Positions 17,211 through 25,490 of a stretch of 64,000 bases of DNA are shown in pieces. The number at the start of each line of letters is the position of its first letter. Positions within the stretch are counted from its first letter, which is position 1. The position numbers were made by a program, and so were the translations under genes. The notes under the pieces were generated by a model, which was not told where the DNA came from, made no database searches, and worked only from the letters and a program-made list of their open reading frames with translations. The DNA is from Clostridia bacterium (lineage in GTDB: Bacteria > Bacillota > Clostridia > Oscillospirales > Acutalibacteraceae), in assembly GCA_017626295.1 (NCBI GenBank), contig JAGAJB010000009.1, positions 1 through 64,000 on the forward strand. The letters run 5' to 3'.

Positions 17211-17915
17211 ATGATATTATATATAATTCGTCACGGCGAGCCGGACTACTCCACAGGTAATTTAACCGAAAAAGGTTGGCTTCAGGCAGAGGCGGTAGGA
17301 AAAAGAATGAACCGTCTTAAAATAGACAGGGTTTTTTCGTCGCCCATACTCAGAGCGAAGCAGACCGCAGAGCCCACCTGCAGATTGTTAGGTCTTACTA
17401 AAAACATTGAGGAATGGGCACACGAAATAGGTGACGAAAGGTTAACCCCGTTTCCCGACGGAAAAATGAAGTCTATTTCATTTGTTCAAAACACATATTA
17501 CCGTCAAAACGGTAATATTGATTTACCTTTTGACAGAGCCTATGAATGTGACGGAATAAAACAGTCGGATATGAAAACTGCCGTTGATTATATAGAAAAA
17601 AACGGCAATGATTTTCTTGAAAGATTAGGTTACAAAGAAGAAAACGGTGTTTACCGCATTTTAAAAGAGAACAATGAACAGGTAGCACTTTTCTGCCACG
17701 CCGCTTTTTCAAGAGCTTGGATTTCCGTGCTTCTTCATATTCCGTTACATATTATGTGGTCGTCTTTTGACTACGGCTATACAGGTGTTACGGTTTTGGA
17801 ATTTAAAAACAATGAAAACGGAATAACCGCACCCACCTGTTTACATTATGCGGATATTTCGCATTTGTACGCCGAGGGCATTGATGAAAACAGTGATATT
17901 CAACAGATAAAATAA
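17211..17915 (+). CDS. Histidine phosphatase superfamily protein
   Basis: 234 aa from ATG 17211, 7 nt after gaggt. Opens with LYIIRHGEPDY, the phosphohistidine motif, followed by SPILRAKQTAEPT, and has a second His in ALFCHAAFSRAW. Cytosolic. It differs from the other two RHG proteins of this window in having a longer middle insert (~75-130). It ends 20 bp before the CooC-type ATPase and shares its direction, so it may be co-transcribed with that cluster. Substrate unknown. Confidence 0.83.
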   Translation: MILYIIRHGEPDYSTGNLTEKGWLQAEAVGKRMNRLKIDRVFSSPILRAKQTAEPTCRLLGLTKNIEEWAHEIGDERLTPFPDGKMKSISFVQNTYYRQNGNIDLPFDRAYECDGIKQSDMKTAVDYIEKNGNDFLERLGYKEENGVYRILKENNEQVALFCHAAFSRAWISVLLHIPLHIMWSSFDYGYTGVTVLEFKNNENGITAPTCLHYADISHLYAEGIDENSDIQQIK

Positions 17916-17935
17916 ATTTTGGGGAGTGCGTAATA

Positions 17936-18703
17936 ATGGAAAAAAACAAAGCAATTATTGCCCTTTCGGGAAAGGGTGGCGTAGGTAAAACATCTATTTC
18001 TGCCGCCATTGTAAAACTTCTGGTGGAAAATTTTCCCGATAAAAAAATTCTCGCCATTGATGCTGACCCTGCGGTAGGTCTTTCTACTGCGCTGGGTGTA
18101 GACGTTAAAACAACAATTGACGATATACGAAAAGAAATTGTAGAAACCGTTGAGGACGGTCAGACGAAAGCGGCAATTGAACTTCTGGGAGATGCCAGAT
18201 ACAAGATTTTTGATGCTCTTGTTGAAACGGACGGTTTCGCATTTATTGCCGTAGGCAGACCCGAAAGTGCCGGTTGTTATTGCAAAATAAACTCGTATTT
18301 AAAAGAAGTTATCAGCATTCTTTCACAGGATTTCGATTATGTCGTAATAGACGGCGAAGCGGGTATTGAGCAGATAAACCGCAGAGTTATGGAAAAAGTT
18401 ACACATCTTCTTTTAATAACCGATGCTTCTAAGAAGGGTACACAGGTAATTTCTACTATCAAAGATGTTGCGGATGAACTTGTTATGTATAAAAAAATCG
18501 GTGCGATTATAAACAGATTACCCGATGAAAGTGTACTTTCACACGTAAATACAAACGGTATTCCCGTTTTGTCTTATATCACAAATGACAGTAACCTTGC
18601 AATTTATGACATTGAGGGGGAAAACATTATACATCTTCCTGACAATTCAAACGTTGTTGAGGGTGCAAGAAAAGCGCTTAAAGAAATGGAAATTTTAGGG
18701 TGA
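17936..18703 (+). CDS. CooC-type nickel/metallocluster maturation ATPase
   Basis: 255 aa. A P-loop NTPase of the SIMIBI/MinD class: deviant Walker A SGKGGVGKTS (11-20), a switch/Walker-B-like IDADPA and VIDGEAG. The motif GRPESAGCYCK carries the C-x-C pair (C114, C116) that in CooC binds the metal at the dimer interface. CooC inserts nickel into CO dehydrogenase, and relatives (AcsF) serve acetyl-CoA synthase. No CODH catalytic subunit is present here. Instead the gene opens a tight operon with dehydratase-like proteins and an ACS-like domain protein (gaps 6, -8, 14, 1, -1 and 0 bp). Its client is probably one of these; that is inference. Confidence 0.85.
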   Translation: MEKNKAIIALSGKGGVGKTSISAAIVKLLVENFPDKKILAIDADPAVGLSTALGVDVKTTIDDIRKEIVETVEDGQTKAAIELLGDARYKIFDALVETDGFAFIAVGRPESAGCYCKINSYLKEVISILSQDFDYVVIDGEAGIEQINRRVMEKVTHLLLITDASKKGTQVISTIKDVADELVMYKKIGAIINRLPDESVLSHVNTNGIPVLSYITNDSNLAIYDIEGENIIHLPDNSNVVEGARKALKEMEILG

Positions 18704-18709
18704 TAAGAA

Positions 18710-19915
18710 ATGAAAGATTTAAAACATCTTTACGAGTTTGAAAATTTTCTTCAGGAAGCAAACAACGAACTTGTAAAAAAAGCAAAGGATGAGGGAGGTA
18801 TTGCCCTGGGTTACACTTGTTACCATATTCCCGAAGTTTTGCTTAACTGCGGTAACTGTTTTTCCGTAAGGCTTCGTGCCCCCAGAACAGGCTCAATGGA
18901 TATTGCCACATATTATATGAGCAACTTCCTTTGCGGTTATTCCAAGGCGATATTAGAGCGTGCCATTGAGGGCGGGTATAACTTTTTAAATGCAGTTTTA
19001 GCCTCTGAAACCTGCTCCGAAATGAACAGGTCACTTGAACATTTTGAACTTCTCGATTTAGTTCCCAACGATAAGTTCTTTGTTACATTTTTAGATGCAC
19101 CTTTTAAAATTCAAGAACATACCGTTAAACATTATGTTAATCAGACAAGAATTAAAATTCTTGATATGCTCCGTGACGTGTACGGTGTGGATACTTCCGA
19201 CGAAGCACTTCTCAAAGCGGTTGAGGAACACAACGAAGTTTGCCGTTTAATGACGGAAATCGGCAATTACCGTAAAGAAGAAAACCCCCGTATTACAGGT
19301 TATGAATACCACATTCTTAATCTTGTTACATACTGTTGCCCCAAATCGCTTATTCTTCCGAAACTTCGCGAAACTGCGGAAGAACTTAAAACAAGAGAGC
19401 CTGACGCTAAAAAGAATTACAGAGCGAAAATTGTTGTGGTAGGTTCTGAAATGGACGACCCCGATTTTACTGCTCTTATTGAGGATAGCGGTGCGCTTGT
19501 TGTTGCTGACAGATACTGTTTCGGCTCAATGCCCGGCAGAGAAGAGATAATTATAAACAATGACGAAGATGTTTTAACACAGATTTGCCGTCATTATCTT
19601 AAAACAAGTCAGTGTCCTCGTTTTATGAGCCACGAAAAAGTTCAGGAACGCAGAGATTTTGTTCAGAAACTTGTTAAAGAATACAACGCAGACGGCGTTA
19701 TGTATGAGCAGATAAAATTCTGCGAGTATTGGGGTTACGAAAGAGCCCTTGCGTCATACGTTATGACAAACGATTACGGCATACCTACCGCCGCAGTTGA
19801 CCGTCAGTATACCGCATCTGCATCGGGACAATTAAGAACACGTGTTCAGGCTTTTGTAGAAAGCCTTGAAATTAAGAAGATAGCAAAAGAGAGGGAGGCG
19901 AAGAAAAATGGCTGA
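18710..19915 (+). CDS. 2-hydroxyacyl-CoA dehydratase-type subunit (HgdB/double-cubane family), small
   Basis: 401 aa. Matches the D-component (HgdB/FldC) fold: GYTCYHIPE with C37, then C47/C50, C75, SETCSEM with C102, a Rossmann-like second half (VVVGSEMDDPD), and FCEYWGYE with C338 near the end, where family members read FC followed by acidic/aromatic residues. In the family these Cys hold a [4Fe-4S] or, in double-cubane proteins, an [8Fe-9S] cluster that receives ATP-driven electrons from an activator. It overlaps the next subunit by 8 bp. Extra Cys beyond the usual three keep the double-cubane option open. Substrate unknown. Confidence 0.8.
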   Translation: MKDLKHLYEFENFLQEANNELVKKAKDEGGIALGYTCYHIPEVLLNCGNCFSVRLRAPRTGSMDIATYYMSNFLCGYSKAILERAIEGGYNFLNAVLASETCSEMNRSLEHFELLDLVPNDKFFVTFLDAPFKIQEHTVKHYVNQTRIKILDMLRDVYGVDTSDEALLKAVEEHNEVCRLMTEIGNYRKEENPRITGYEYHILNLVTYCCPKSLILPKLRETAEELKTREPDAKKNYRAKIVVVGSEMDDPDFTALIEDSGALVVADRYCFGSMPGREEIIINNDEDVLTQICRHYLKTSQCPRFMSHEKVQERRDFVQKLVKEYNADGVMYEQIKFCEYWGYERALASYVMTNDYGIPTAAVDRQYTASASGQLRTRVQAFVESLEIKKIAKEREAKKNG

Positions 19916-21437
19916 TATGGGTAAACTTTACAAAGACCGTACCGCAATACTTAAACACAGAGAATGGCGCGGTTTCAAAGACACAATGTATGACTATTAC
20001 AGATGGCTTATTACTTGGAAAGATATGATAAAAATGGTATTGAAAGCCCCTGTTTCCACAGTAAAAGGTCTTTGGAAATATCGTTGGATGGCTTCTTACC
20101 TTTCTGCTCCCTCATTTGTTGACAGGCACGTAATGGGTCTTCGCGGACCTCAACTTCGCATAGCACATCTTCACTATAATATGATAGTGAAACATTGTAC
20201 GGGACTTATACATACATCTTTCGTTGCCGATGAAAAAATAAATCCCAACAACAAACTTTCAAAGAAAATTATACTTACAGACGAAATTATACCTAACGAG
20301 GTATTTCAGGGATTCCCAAATTTAAAGGTAGTTCCTTTGCAGACTATTCCTATTTTCCTCTCTTCAATGGTTGACCAGCAAATTACACCGCCTTATCTTG
20401 AAGTTACGGAAAGTTTCGGTGTTCCTGCGGACGTTTGTCCACTTCCCAGTGCAGAAGCAGGCGTTGCTATTGAGGACGATTACCCCAAAATGGGTTGTTG
20501 TATGATTGCAACCAATATGCCTTGCGACGGTTCGGTTATGAACTCCACTTTCTTAGACAGGCGTTTGCAACTTCCCGTTCACTGTTTCAACGTACCTCTT
20601 CGTTATAACGGCGAAGATGTTCAGGAATATGCCGTGGAAGAAATAAAATCACTTATCGAATTTATCGAAAAACAGACAGGTGAAAAGTTCGACTGGGATG
20701 CTTTCTTCGCCGCTATGAAGAATTTTAACAAGCAGACAGAGTACGAAATTCAGAAATGGGATGTTAATAAAACTCCTTATCCTCAATTGACAGGTGCGGC
20801 TTTCTGGCTTTACAGAATTTATTACTTTAACCTTTCGGGCGGTGTGGATAAACGCTTCTTAAAGGTTGATGAAAAAGTAAATAAAATTATGATGAAAGCC
20901 TACGAGAAGAAAACCCCCGTATCTAAAGAAATGCGTCACCGCACGGTTGTTTGGTCTTGTCCTGCTAACTACTACACAAGTTTTGCCAACTGGCTTGAAA
21001 ACTGCTGGGGTATGAACGTTGTTATGGATATGGAAACAATGATTTCATATCAGAAGTTCAACACAGAAGATAAAGAAGAAGCATTAAAAGACCTTGCAAA
21101 AACATATCAGCGTTCCATTATGCGTAAGCATACAAAGGGCGGTTACCGTAACGTTGTAGACGAACTCTGGAGAATTGTAGAAGAATACAATGCAGATACG
21201 GTTATTATGTATGACCAGATTTCCTGTAAAGGTATGGACGGTCTTACAGGTATATTTGATGACCAGGCAAGAGAGCGCAATGTAAACTTTATCTGGGTAA
21301 AACAGGACCTTATGGACCCGCGCACCATTTCAAGACGCGATATGCGTGAACAGGTTAACAAATATATGCAAACAGTTCTTCAGGAAGAACCCCTTGATGC
21401 GTCACTTCTTGATTTCGACGACGATTTGGCTTGGTAA
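19908..21437 (+). CDS. 2-hydroxyacyl-CoA dehydratase-type subunit, large and divergent
   Basis: 509 aa, about 100 longer than a normal dehydratase subunit. The N-terminal ~110 residues are an extra basic/aromatic region. The core has clustered Cys (VCPLPS, MGCCMIATNMPCDG), a PVHCFNVPLRY strand, WSCPANYY and, near the end, YDQISCKGMDG where homologues place the last cluster Cys. It overlaps the smaller subunit and is followed by the activator ATPase, so the two very likely form a heterodimer. Divergence in the active-site Cys region suggests a reaction other than (R)-2-hydroxyacyl-CoA dehydration. Family call moderate, function unknown. Confidence 0.72.
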   Translation: MADMGKLYKDRTAILKHREWRGFKDTMYDYYRWLITWKDMIKMVLKAPVSTVKGLWKYRWMASYLSAPSFVDRHVMGLRGPQLRIAHLHYNMIVKHCTGLIHTSFVADEKINPNNKLSKKIILTDEIIPNEVFQGFPNLKVVPLQTIPIFLSSMVDQQITPPYLEVTESFGVPADVCPLPSAEAGVAIEDDYPKMGCCMIATNMPCDGSVMNSTFLDRRLQLPVHCFNVPLRYNGEDVQEYAVEEIKSLIEFIEKQTGEKFDWDAFFAAMKNFNKQTEYEIQKWDVNKTPYPQLTGAAFWLYRIYYFNLSGGVDKRFLKVDEKVNKIMMKAYEKKTPVSKEMRHRTVVWSCPANYYTSFANWLENCWGMNVVMDMETMISYQKFNTEDKEEALKDLAKTYQRSIMRKHTKGGYRNVVDELWRIVEEYNADTVIMYDQISCKGMDGLTGIFDDQARERNVNFIWVKQDLMDPRTISRRDMREQVNKYMQTVLQEEPLDASLLDFDDDLAW

Positions 21438-21451
21438 AGGAGATAGATTAT

Positions 21452-22252
21452 ATGAAATATTTCGGTGGATGCGATGTAGGCTCTACATATACAAAATGCG
21501 TTATTCTTGATGAAAACGGCAAAATGGTGGCAAATGTTACCAACAGAAGTAAAATTAACCCTGTTGCAAGTGCGGAAATTGCTCTTAATGATGCAATTGC
21601 ACAGGTAGAAGGATTAAATTCTGCGAAAGAACTTACATACCTTATCGGTACAGGTTACGGCAGAAACAAAGTTCCCTTTGCTGATGAAAATATTTCGGAA
21701 ATCAGTTGTCACGCAATGGGTGTTCACGTAACAAACCCCGAAGTTAAGGCGATTATTGACATCGGCGGACAGGACGTTAAAGGTATTTCCATTGATACAG
21801 ACGGTACTGTCAAGAACTTTGCTATGAATGATAAATGCGCCGCAGGTACAGGCAGATTTTACGAAGCAATGGCAAACGCCTTTGAAATGAGCCTTCCCGA
21901 ATTTTCAAAACTTTCACTTAATGCAAAAAATACAATTCCCATTACTGCACAGTGTACTGTTTTCGCGGAAAGCGAAGTAATTTCACTTGTAGGTGAGGGT
22001 AAACCTATGGATGAAATTGCCGCAGGTATTCAACTTGCAGTTGCAAAGCGTTGCTTTGTTATGGCTAAAAAAGCAGGCGCAACAGACAGCATTACCCTTA
22101 CAGGCGGTTGCGCTAAAAATGACGGACTTAAAAAGGCAATAGAAAAGGTTCTTAAAATCAATGTTGTGGAACTTTCTACTGACCCTCAGCTTATGGGTGC
22201 ATTAGGTGCAGCGGAATATGCACGCCAAAAGGGTCTTGCAAAGGAGAATTGA
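21452..22252 (+). CDS. Acyl-CoA dehydratase activase (HgdC/archerase, BadF/BcrA family)
   Basis: 266 aa from ATG 21452, 9 nt after aaaggag. ASKHA-fold ATPase: phosphate loop GGCDVGSTYTKC, second phosphate region IDIGGQDVK, cluster segments NDKCAAGTGRF (C129) and AQCTVFAESEV (C168). Two Cys from each monomer should hold one [4Fe-4S] between the subunits of a homodimer. The archerase hydrolyses ATP to push low-potential electrons into the dehydratase-type partner, here encoded directly upstream. All signature residues are intact, so the system is probably active. Confidence 0.9.
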   Translation: MKYFGGCDVGSTYTKCVILDENGKMVANVTNRSKINPVASAEIALNDAIAQVEGLNSAKELTYLIGTGYGRNKVPFADENISEISCHAMGVHVTNPEVKAIIDIGGQDVKGISIDTDGTVKNFAMNDKCAAGTGRFYEAMANAFEMSLPEFSKLSLNAKNTIPITAQCTVFAESEVISLVGEGKPMDEIAAGIQLAVAKRCFVMAKKAGATDSITLTGGCAKNDGLKKAIEKVLKINVVELSTDPQLMGALGAAEYARQKGLAKEN

Positions 22253-22253
22253 T

Positions 22254-22409
22254 ATGGATATATTTCTCATAATTTTAGCGGTTGTAGTAGGCTTGTTCGC
22301 AGTAACATTCGCTATCTATTGGTTTAATCTTGATATGAAACTTATCCGTTTCGTTTACGATAAACTTCAGAAGCACTATGACAATATGAAAAGGGATAAG
22401 AAGTTATAA
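22254..22409 (+). CDS. 51-aa single-pass membrane protein in the CooC/dehydratase operon
   Basis: Starts at ATG 22254, 8 nt after aaggag, and its stop overlaps the next start (TAATG). Residues ~3-24 form one transmembrane helix (FLIILAVVVGLFAVTFAIYW); the rest is a short charged tail ending in KRDKKL. With this ribosome binding site and tight spacing it is very likely translated. It could anchor the soluble neighbours to the membrane or act as a small subunit. I know of no family name. Confidence 0.75.
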   Translation: MDIFLIILAVVVGLFAVTFAIYWFNLDMKLIRFVYDKLQKHYDNMKRDKKL

Positions 22410-23110
22410 TGGACTTTTTTAATTCGTTGATAGCAGATACTCTTTCATTAACCGAGGGTCTCAGTAAAAAGAGTTTTGACTATAAAGGGGATATTGCCTG
22501 GTCGGATATTGGGTATAACGAAGTTATATTGCAAAGAGATACTGCCTTTGAACTTGACGGTGTGGGCTTTAACCTTGTAACTTCCGCGCCTGTCAATGAT
22601 GAAATAGTTGTTATAGGCGACGATATTCCCGAAATTAAAGAAAACCTGACTTTTGCGAGGGTTTGCGTTATACAGTTAGAGGACTATGAAGACCAACAAA
22701 AAACATATAACCTTATAAGAAAAGTTGAGTACACAAAGTACCACGTTTTCCCCGACGGTTATATGATAAGAACTTCGTCACGTTCACACAAAGAAGCGGT
22801 GCGCGTTTCTGAAAATGCTGTTAAAAAGGGTATAGATTTCCAAAAAGTCGGCAGTTTATTTATAAATAAGTATAAAGAAAATACTGCGGTAAAAGGCGTA
22901 AAGGTTATATTTATAACCGATAAAAATGCAGATTTCAAAAAACTTGAAGAATTTGCCCGCAAAAACAACGATATAACCGAAACTCTTAACCACGTTATGA
23001 ACAGCGTGAATTTTGACTGCGATACCTGTAAATTAAAACCCATTTGTGATGAAGTTGAGGGAATGAAAGAACTTCATTTCAAAACTTCCGGCAAGAAAGA
23101 GAAAGAATAA
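22409..23110 (+). CDS. Acetyl-CoA synthase (CdhC/AcsB)-like domain protein, lacking most of the A-cluster domain
   Basis: 233 aa. From memory, residues ~60-213 align with the segment of acetyl-CoA synthase beta subunits that ends at the first A-cluster cysteines: EIVVIGDDIPEI, then KVEYTKYHVFPDG, then KGIDFQKVGSLFINKY, KVIFITDKN and a final DCDTCKLKPIC (C204, C207, C213) where true ACS has a C-x2-C-x8-C. The remaining ACS C-terminal region is absent, so nickel A-cluster chemistry as in ACS is doubtful. It overlaps the 51-aa gene by 1 bp and abuts a methyltransferase. Together with CooC it suggests a nickel or iron-sulfur centre. An alignment is needed to fix homology. Confidence 0.65.
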   Translation: MDFFNSLIADTLSLTEGLSKKSFDYKGDIAWSDIGYNEVILQRDTAFELDGVGFNLVTSAPVNDEIVVIGDDIPEIKENLTFARVCVIQLEDYEDQQKTYNLIRKVEYTKYHVFPDGYMIRTSSRSHKEAVRVSENAVKKGIDFQKVGSLFINKYKENTAVKGVKVIFITDKNADFKKLEEFARKNNDITETLNHVMNSVNFDCDTCKLKPICDEVEGMKELHFKTSGKKEKE

Positions 23111-23686
23111 ATGGAAAAGCAAGATATTATTTCTTTTTTTGATAGTAGCGCAGGCAGTTGGGACGAAGAACTTATCCGTAATGATAAAGTTATAGAAAAG
23201 ATTTTAGATAACTGCGGAATAGATAAGGACGTTTGTGTTCTCGATGTTGCCTGCGGAACAGGGGTTTTATTTCCTGATTACATAAAACGCGAAGCAGTTG
23301 TTACAGGTATTGATATTTCGCCCCAAATGGTGAAAATCGCAAAAGAAAAATTCCCCGACGTAAATGTTATATGCGGTGATGTTGAGGAAACAGATTTAAA
23401 CGAAAAATTTGATGCGGTAATGGTGTATAACGCTTTCCCGCATTTTCCCTATCCCGAAAGATTGGTAGAAAAACTTTCAAAATTGTTGCGAAAGGGCGGA
23501 AGACTTTCTGTTGCTCACGGAATGAGCAGAGAAGATTTATTGAAACTTCATAATGAAAGAGCGAGTAAAGTTTCACTCCCGTTACCCGACGAAAAAACTC
23601 TTGCAAAAATTTTCGAGCCGTTTTTCAGCGTTGATATAATGATTTCCGACAGCGAAATGTATCAGGTTTCGGGAGTCAAAAAATAA
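23111..23686 (+). CDS. Class I SAM-dependent methyltransferase
   Basis: 191 aa. Standard Rossmann methyltransferase: SAM-binding VLDVACGTGVLFP, acidic loop TGIDISPQMV, motif ICGDVEETD, and post-core VMVYNAFPHFPYPERLV. It starts at the base after the stop of the ACS-like gene, so translation is coupled. The acceptor is unknown: it could modify a protein of this operon, a cofactor or the product. Last gene of the tight cluster; the next gene is 21 bp away. Confidence 0.83.
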   Translation: MEKQDIISFFDSSAGSWDEELIRNDKVIEKILDNCGIDKDVCVLDVACGTGVLFPDYIKREAVVTGIDISPQMVKIAKEKFPDVNVICGDVEETDLNEKFDAVMVYNAFPHFPYPERLVEKLSKLLRKGGRLSVAHGMSREDLLKLHNERASKVSLPLPDEKTLAKIFEPFFSVDIMISDSEMYQVSGVKK

Positions 23687-23707
23687 AAAACAAAAGGAGA
23701 AAAACTT

Positions 23708-24484
23708 ATGTCCGAAAAAGTTATTCTTATCCTCGTTGACGGTATGCGTCCCGACGGTATGATGCAATGCGGAAATCCTTTCGCACAAAAATTGGTGGAA
23801 AACAGTACATATTCACTTAATGCAAGAACAGTAATGCCTTCTGTTACACTTCCTTGTCATATGTCACTTTTCCACAGCGTTGACCCAGAGCGTCACGGTA
23901 TTTCTACCAACGGTTATGTACCCCAGGTCAGACCTATAAAAGGTATGTTTGACAGGTTTGACGATTACGAGAAAAAATGTGCTTTCTTCTACACCTGGGA
24001 AGAACTTCGCGATTTGGTAAGATTTGACCATCTGGACGTTTCTCTTTGCATAAATCAGCATAAACAGACCGACACGGATAACAAAATTACCGACGCGGCT
24101 ATTAAATATATAAACGAAGCAAACCCCGATTTCCTTTTCCTCTATTTAGGCGAAACCGACGAAGTGGGCGGTCACGATTGCGGTTGGATGAGCGAACAGT
24201 ATATGAAGAGCGTAAGCAAAGCACTCTCTTGTGTAGAGCGAGTTCAGAACAGTATTTCTGATGAATATACAATTGTTCTTCTTGCTGACCACGGCGGCCA
24301 CGACCGTAGCCACGGCACCGATTTGCCCGAAGATATGACTATCCCGATTCTTTTCTGCGGAAAACCTTTTGAAAAAGGCAAGGAAATTGAAGGCGACGTA
24401 TCTATTAGGGACGTTGCAGTAACCATTGCTAAACTTCTCGAAGTCCCCCCTGCAAAAGAGTGGGAAGGGAAGGCACATATTTAA
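23708..24484 (+). CDS. Alkaline phosphatase superfamily hydrolase (phosphodiesterase/nucleotide pyrophosphatase-like)
   Basis: 258 aa, no signal peptide. Metal ligand LVDGMRPDG at the N-terminus, nucleophile Thr in MPSVTLPCHMSLF, FLFLYLGETDEVGGHD, and metal-binding LLADHGGHDRSHG. The set matches type I phosphodiesterase/nucleotide pyrophosphatase and related members. Cytosolic location is unusual for secreted relatives but common in Clostridia. It follows the methyltransferase by 21 bp behind aaaggag and may belong to the same transcript. Substrate unknown. Confidence 0.82.
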   Translation: MSEKVILILVDGMRPDGMMQCGNPFAQKLVENSTYSLNARTVMPSVTLPCHMSLFHSVDPERHGISTNGYVPQVRPIKGMFDRFDDYEKKCAFFYTWEELRDLVRFDHLDVSLCINQHKQTDTDNKITDAAIKYINEANPDFLFLYLGETDEVGGHDCGWMSEQYMKSVSKALSCVERVQNSISDEYTIVLLADHGGHDRSHGTDLPEDMTIPILFCGKPFEKGKEIEGDVSIRDVAVTIAKLLEVPPAKEWEGKAHI

Positions 24485-24567
24485 ATGAAAAATTAAAAAT
24501 GCAAAATTTCGGGGAAACGTCGTTTCCGATTGATTATGACAACTCAGATTGAGTAATAGGTGATATT

Positions 24568-25431
24568 ATGAAACTTTCTACAACCACAGGCAGATTCTAT
24601 ACAAAATTCGGTTTTCTGAAGGCGATTGATTATTTAGCCGATGCAGGTTATGATGCGTTGGATTTTTCACAGTTCAATAAAGATGTTTATGAGGTTGATT
24701 ACCCCAAAGAATATTTTCTTGAAATAAGAAAATATGCAGAAGATAAAGGTCTTTGTTTTAATCAGTCACACGCACCGTACGGTTCTTCTTTTGAAGATGA
24801 AGAAAAAACCGCCAAAAGATTTGAAGAAATTGTAACTGCTATAAAAAGAGCATCATATTTAGGTGTAAAGAACATTATTGTTCACCCCTGTCAGCATTTA
24901 AAATATGACGTTGAGGGCAACCCCGAAAAACTTTTCGAGTATAATATGGAGTTTTACAAAAAACTTATTCCCTATTGCGAAGAGTATAATATTAAAGTTG
25001 CTCTTGAAAATATGTGGCAGCATACAGGTATGATAAATCATTCAACCTGTTCCCGTCCTGAAGAGTTCGTAAGATATATTGATGAACTCAATAACGACTG
25101 CTTTGTTGCTTGCCTTGATATAGGCCACGCCGCATTGGTGAAGGAAGATATAGGTGAGTTTATAAAGAAACTGGGCAATAAAAGATTACAGTGTCTGCAC
25201 GTTCACGATGTTGACGGCACGAATGACTCCCACACACTTCCGTATTTCGGTGTCATTAACTGGGAAAAGGTTATGAAAGCCCTTGCCGAAATTGACTACA
25301 AAGGCGACCTTACTTTTGAAGCCGACTATTTTATGAATGATAAACCCGATGTTTTACTTCCCGCTTGCGCGAACCTTATGGCAAAAACAGGAAAACATCT
25401 CATTTTCCGTTTTGAAACTTATAAATATTGA
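24568..25431 (+). CDS. Sugar phosphate isomerase/epimerase-like TIM barrel
   Basis: 287 aa of the xylose-isomerase-like (AP endonuclease 2) barrel: SQSHAPYG, NIIVHPCQH, KVALENMWQH with the conserved Glu, CLDIGHAAL, and LHVHDVDG followed by a C-terminal FEADYF. These give the His/Glu/Asp metal site. Typical roles are keto-sugar or inositol epimerisation or isomerisation; none can be chosen. ATG 24568 follows aggtgat. The upstream gap of 83 bp shows no strong terminator, so it may still be read from the upstream run. Confidence 0.8.
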   Translation: MKLSTTTGRFYTKFGFLKAIDYLADAGYDALDFSQFNKDVYEVDYPKEYFLEIRKYAEDKGLCFNQSHAPYGSSFEDEEKTAKRFEEIVTAIKRASYLGVKNIIVHPCQHLKYDVEGNPEKLFEYNMEFYKKLIPYCEEYNIKVALENMWQHTGMINHSTCSRPEEFVRYIDELNNDCFVACLDIGHAALVKEDIGEFIKKLGNKRLQCLHVHDVDGTNDSHTLPYFGVINWEKVMKALAEIDYKGDLTFEADYFMNDKPDVLLPACANLMAKTGKHLIFRFETYKY

Positions 25432-25490
25432 AGAGACGGAATTTATGTGGTAATATGAATTGAAATAAACCTAGAAAGGTTGTTGTTGAA

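Noticed and set aside
18710-21437. Benzoyl-CoA reductase or (R)-2-hydroxyglutaryl-CoA dehydratase assigned by name
   Set aside because: No CoA-transferase, ligase or ring-processing genes nearby and divergent Cys patterns; naming a substrate would be over-annotation.
22409-23110. Functional acetyl-CoA synthase of a Wood-Ljungdahl pathway
   Set aside because: Most of the A-cluster domain is absent and no CODH or corrinoid protein genes lie in the window.
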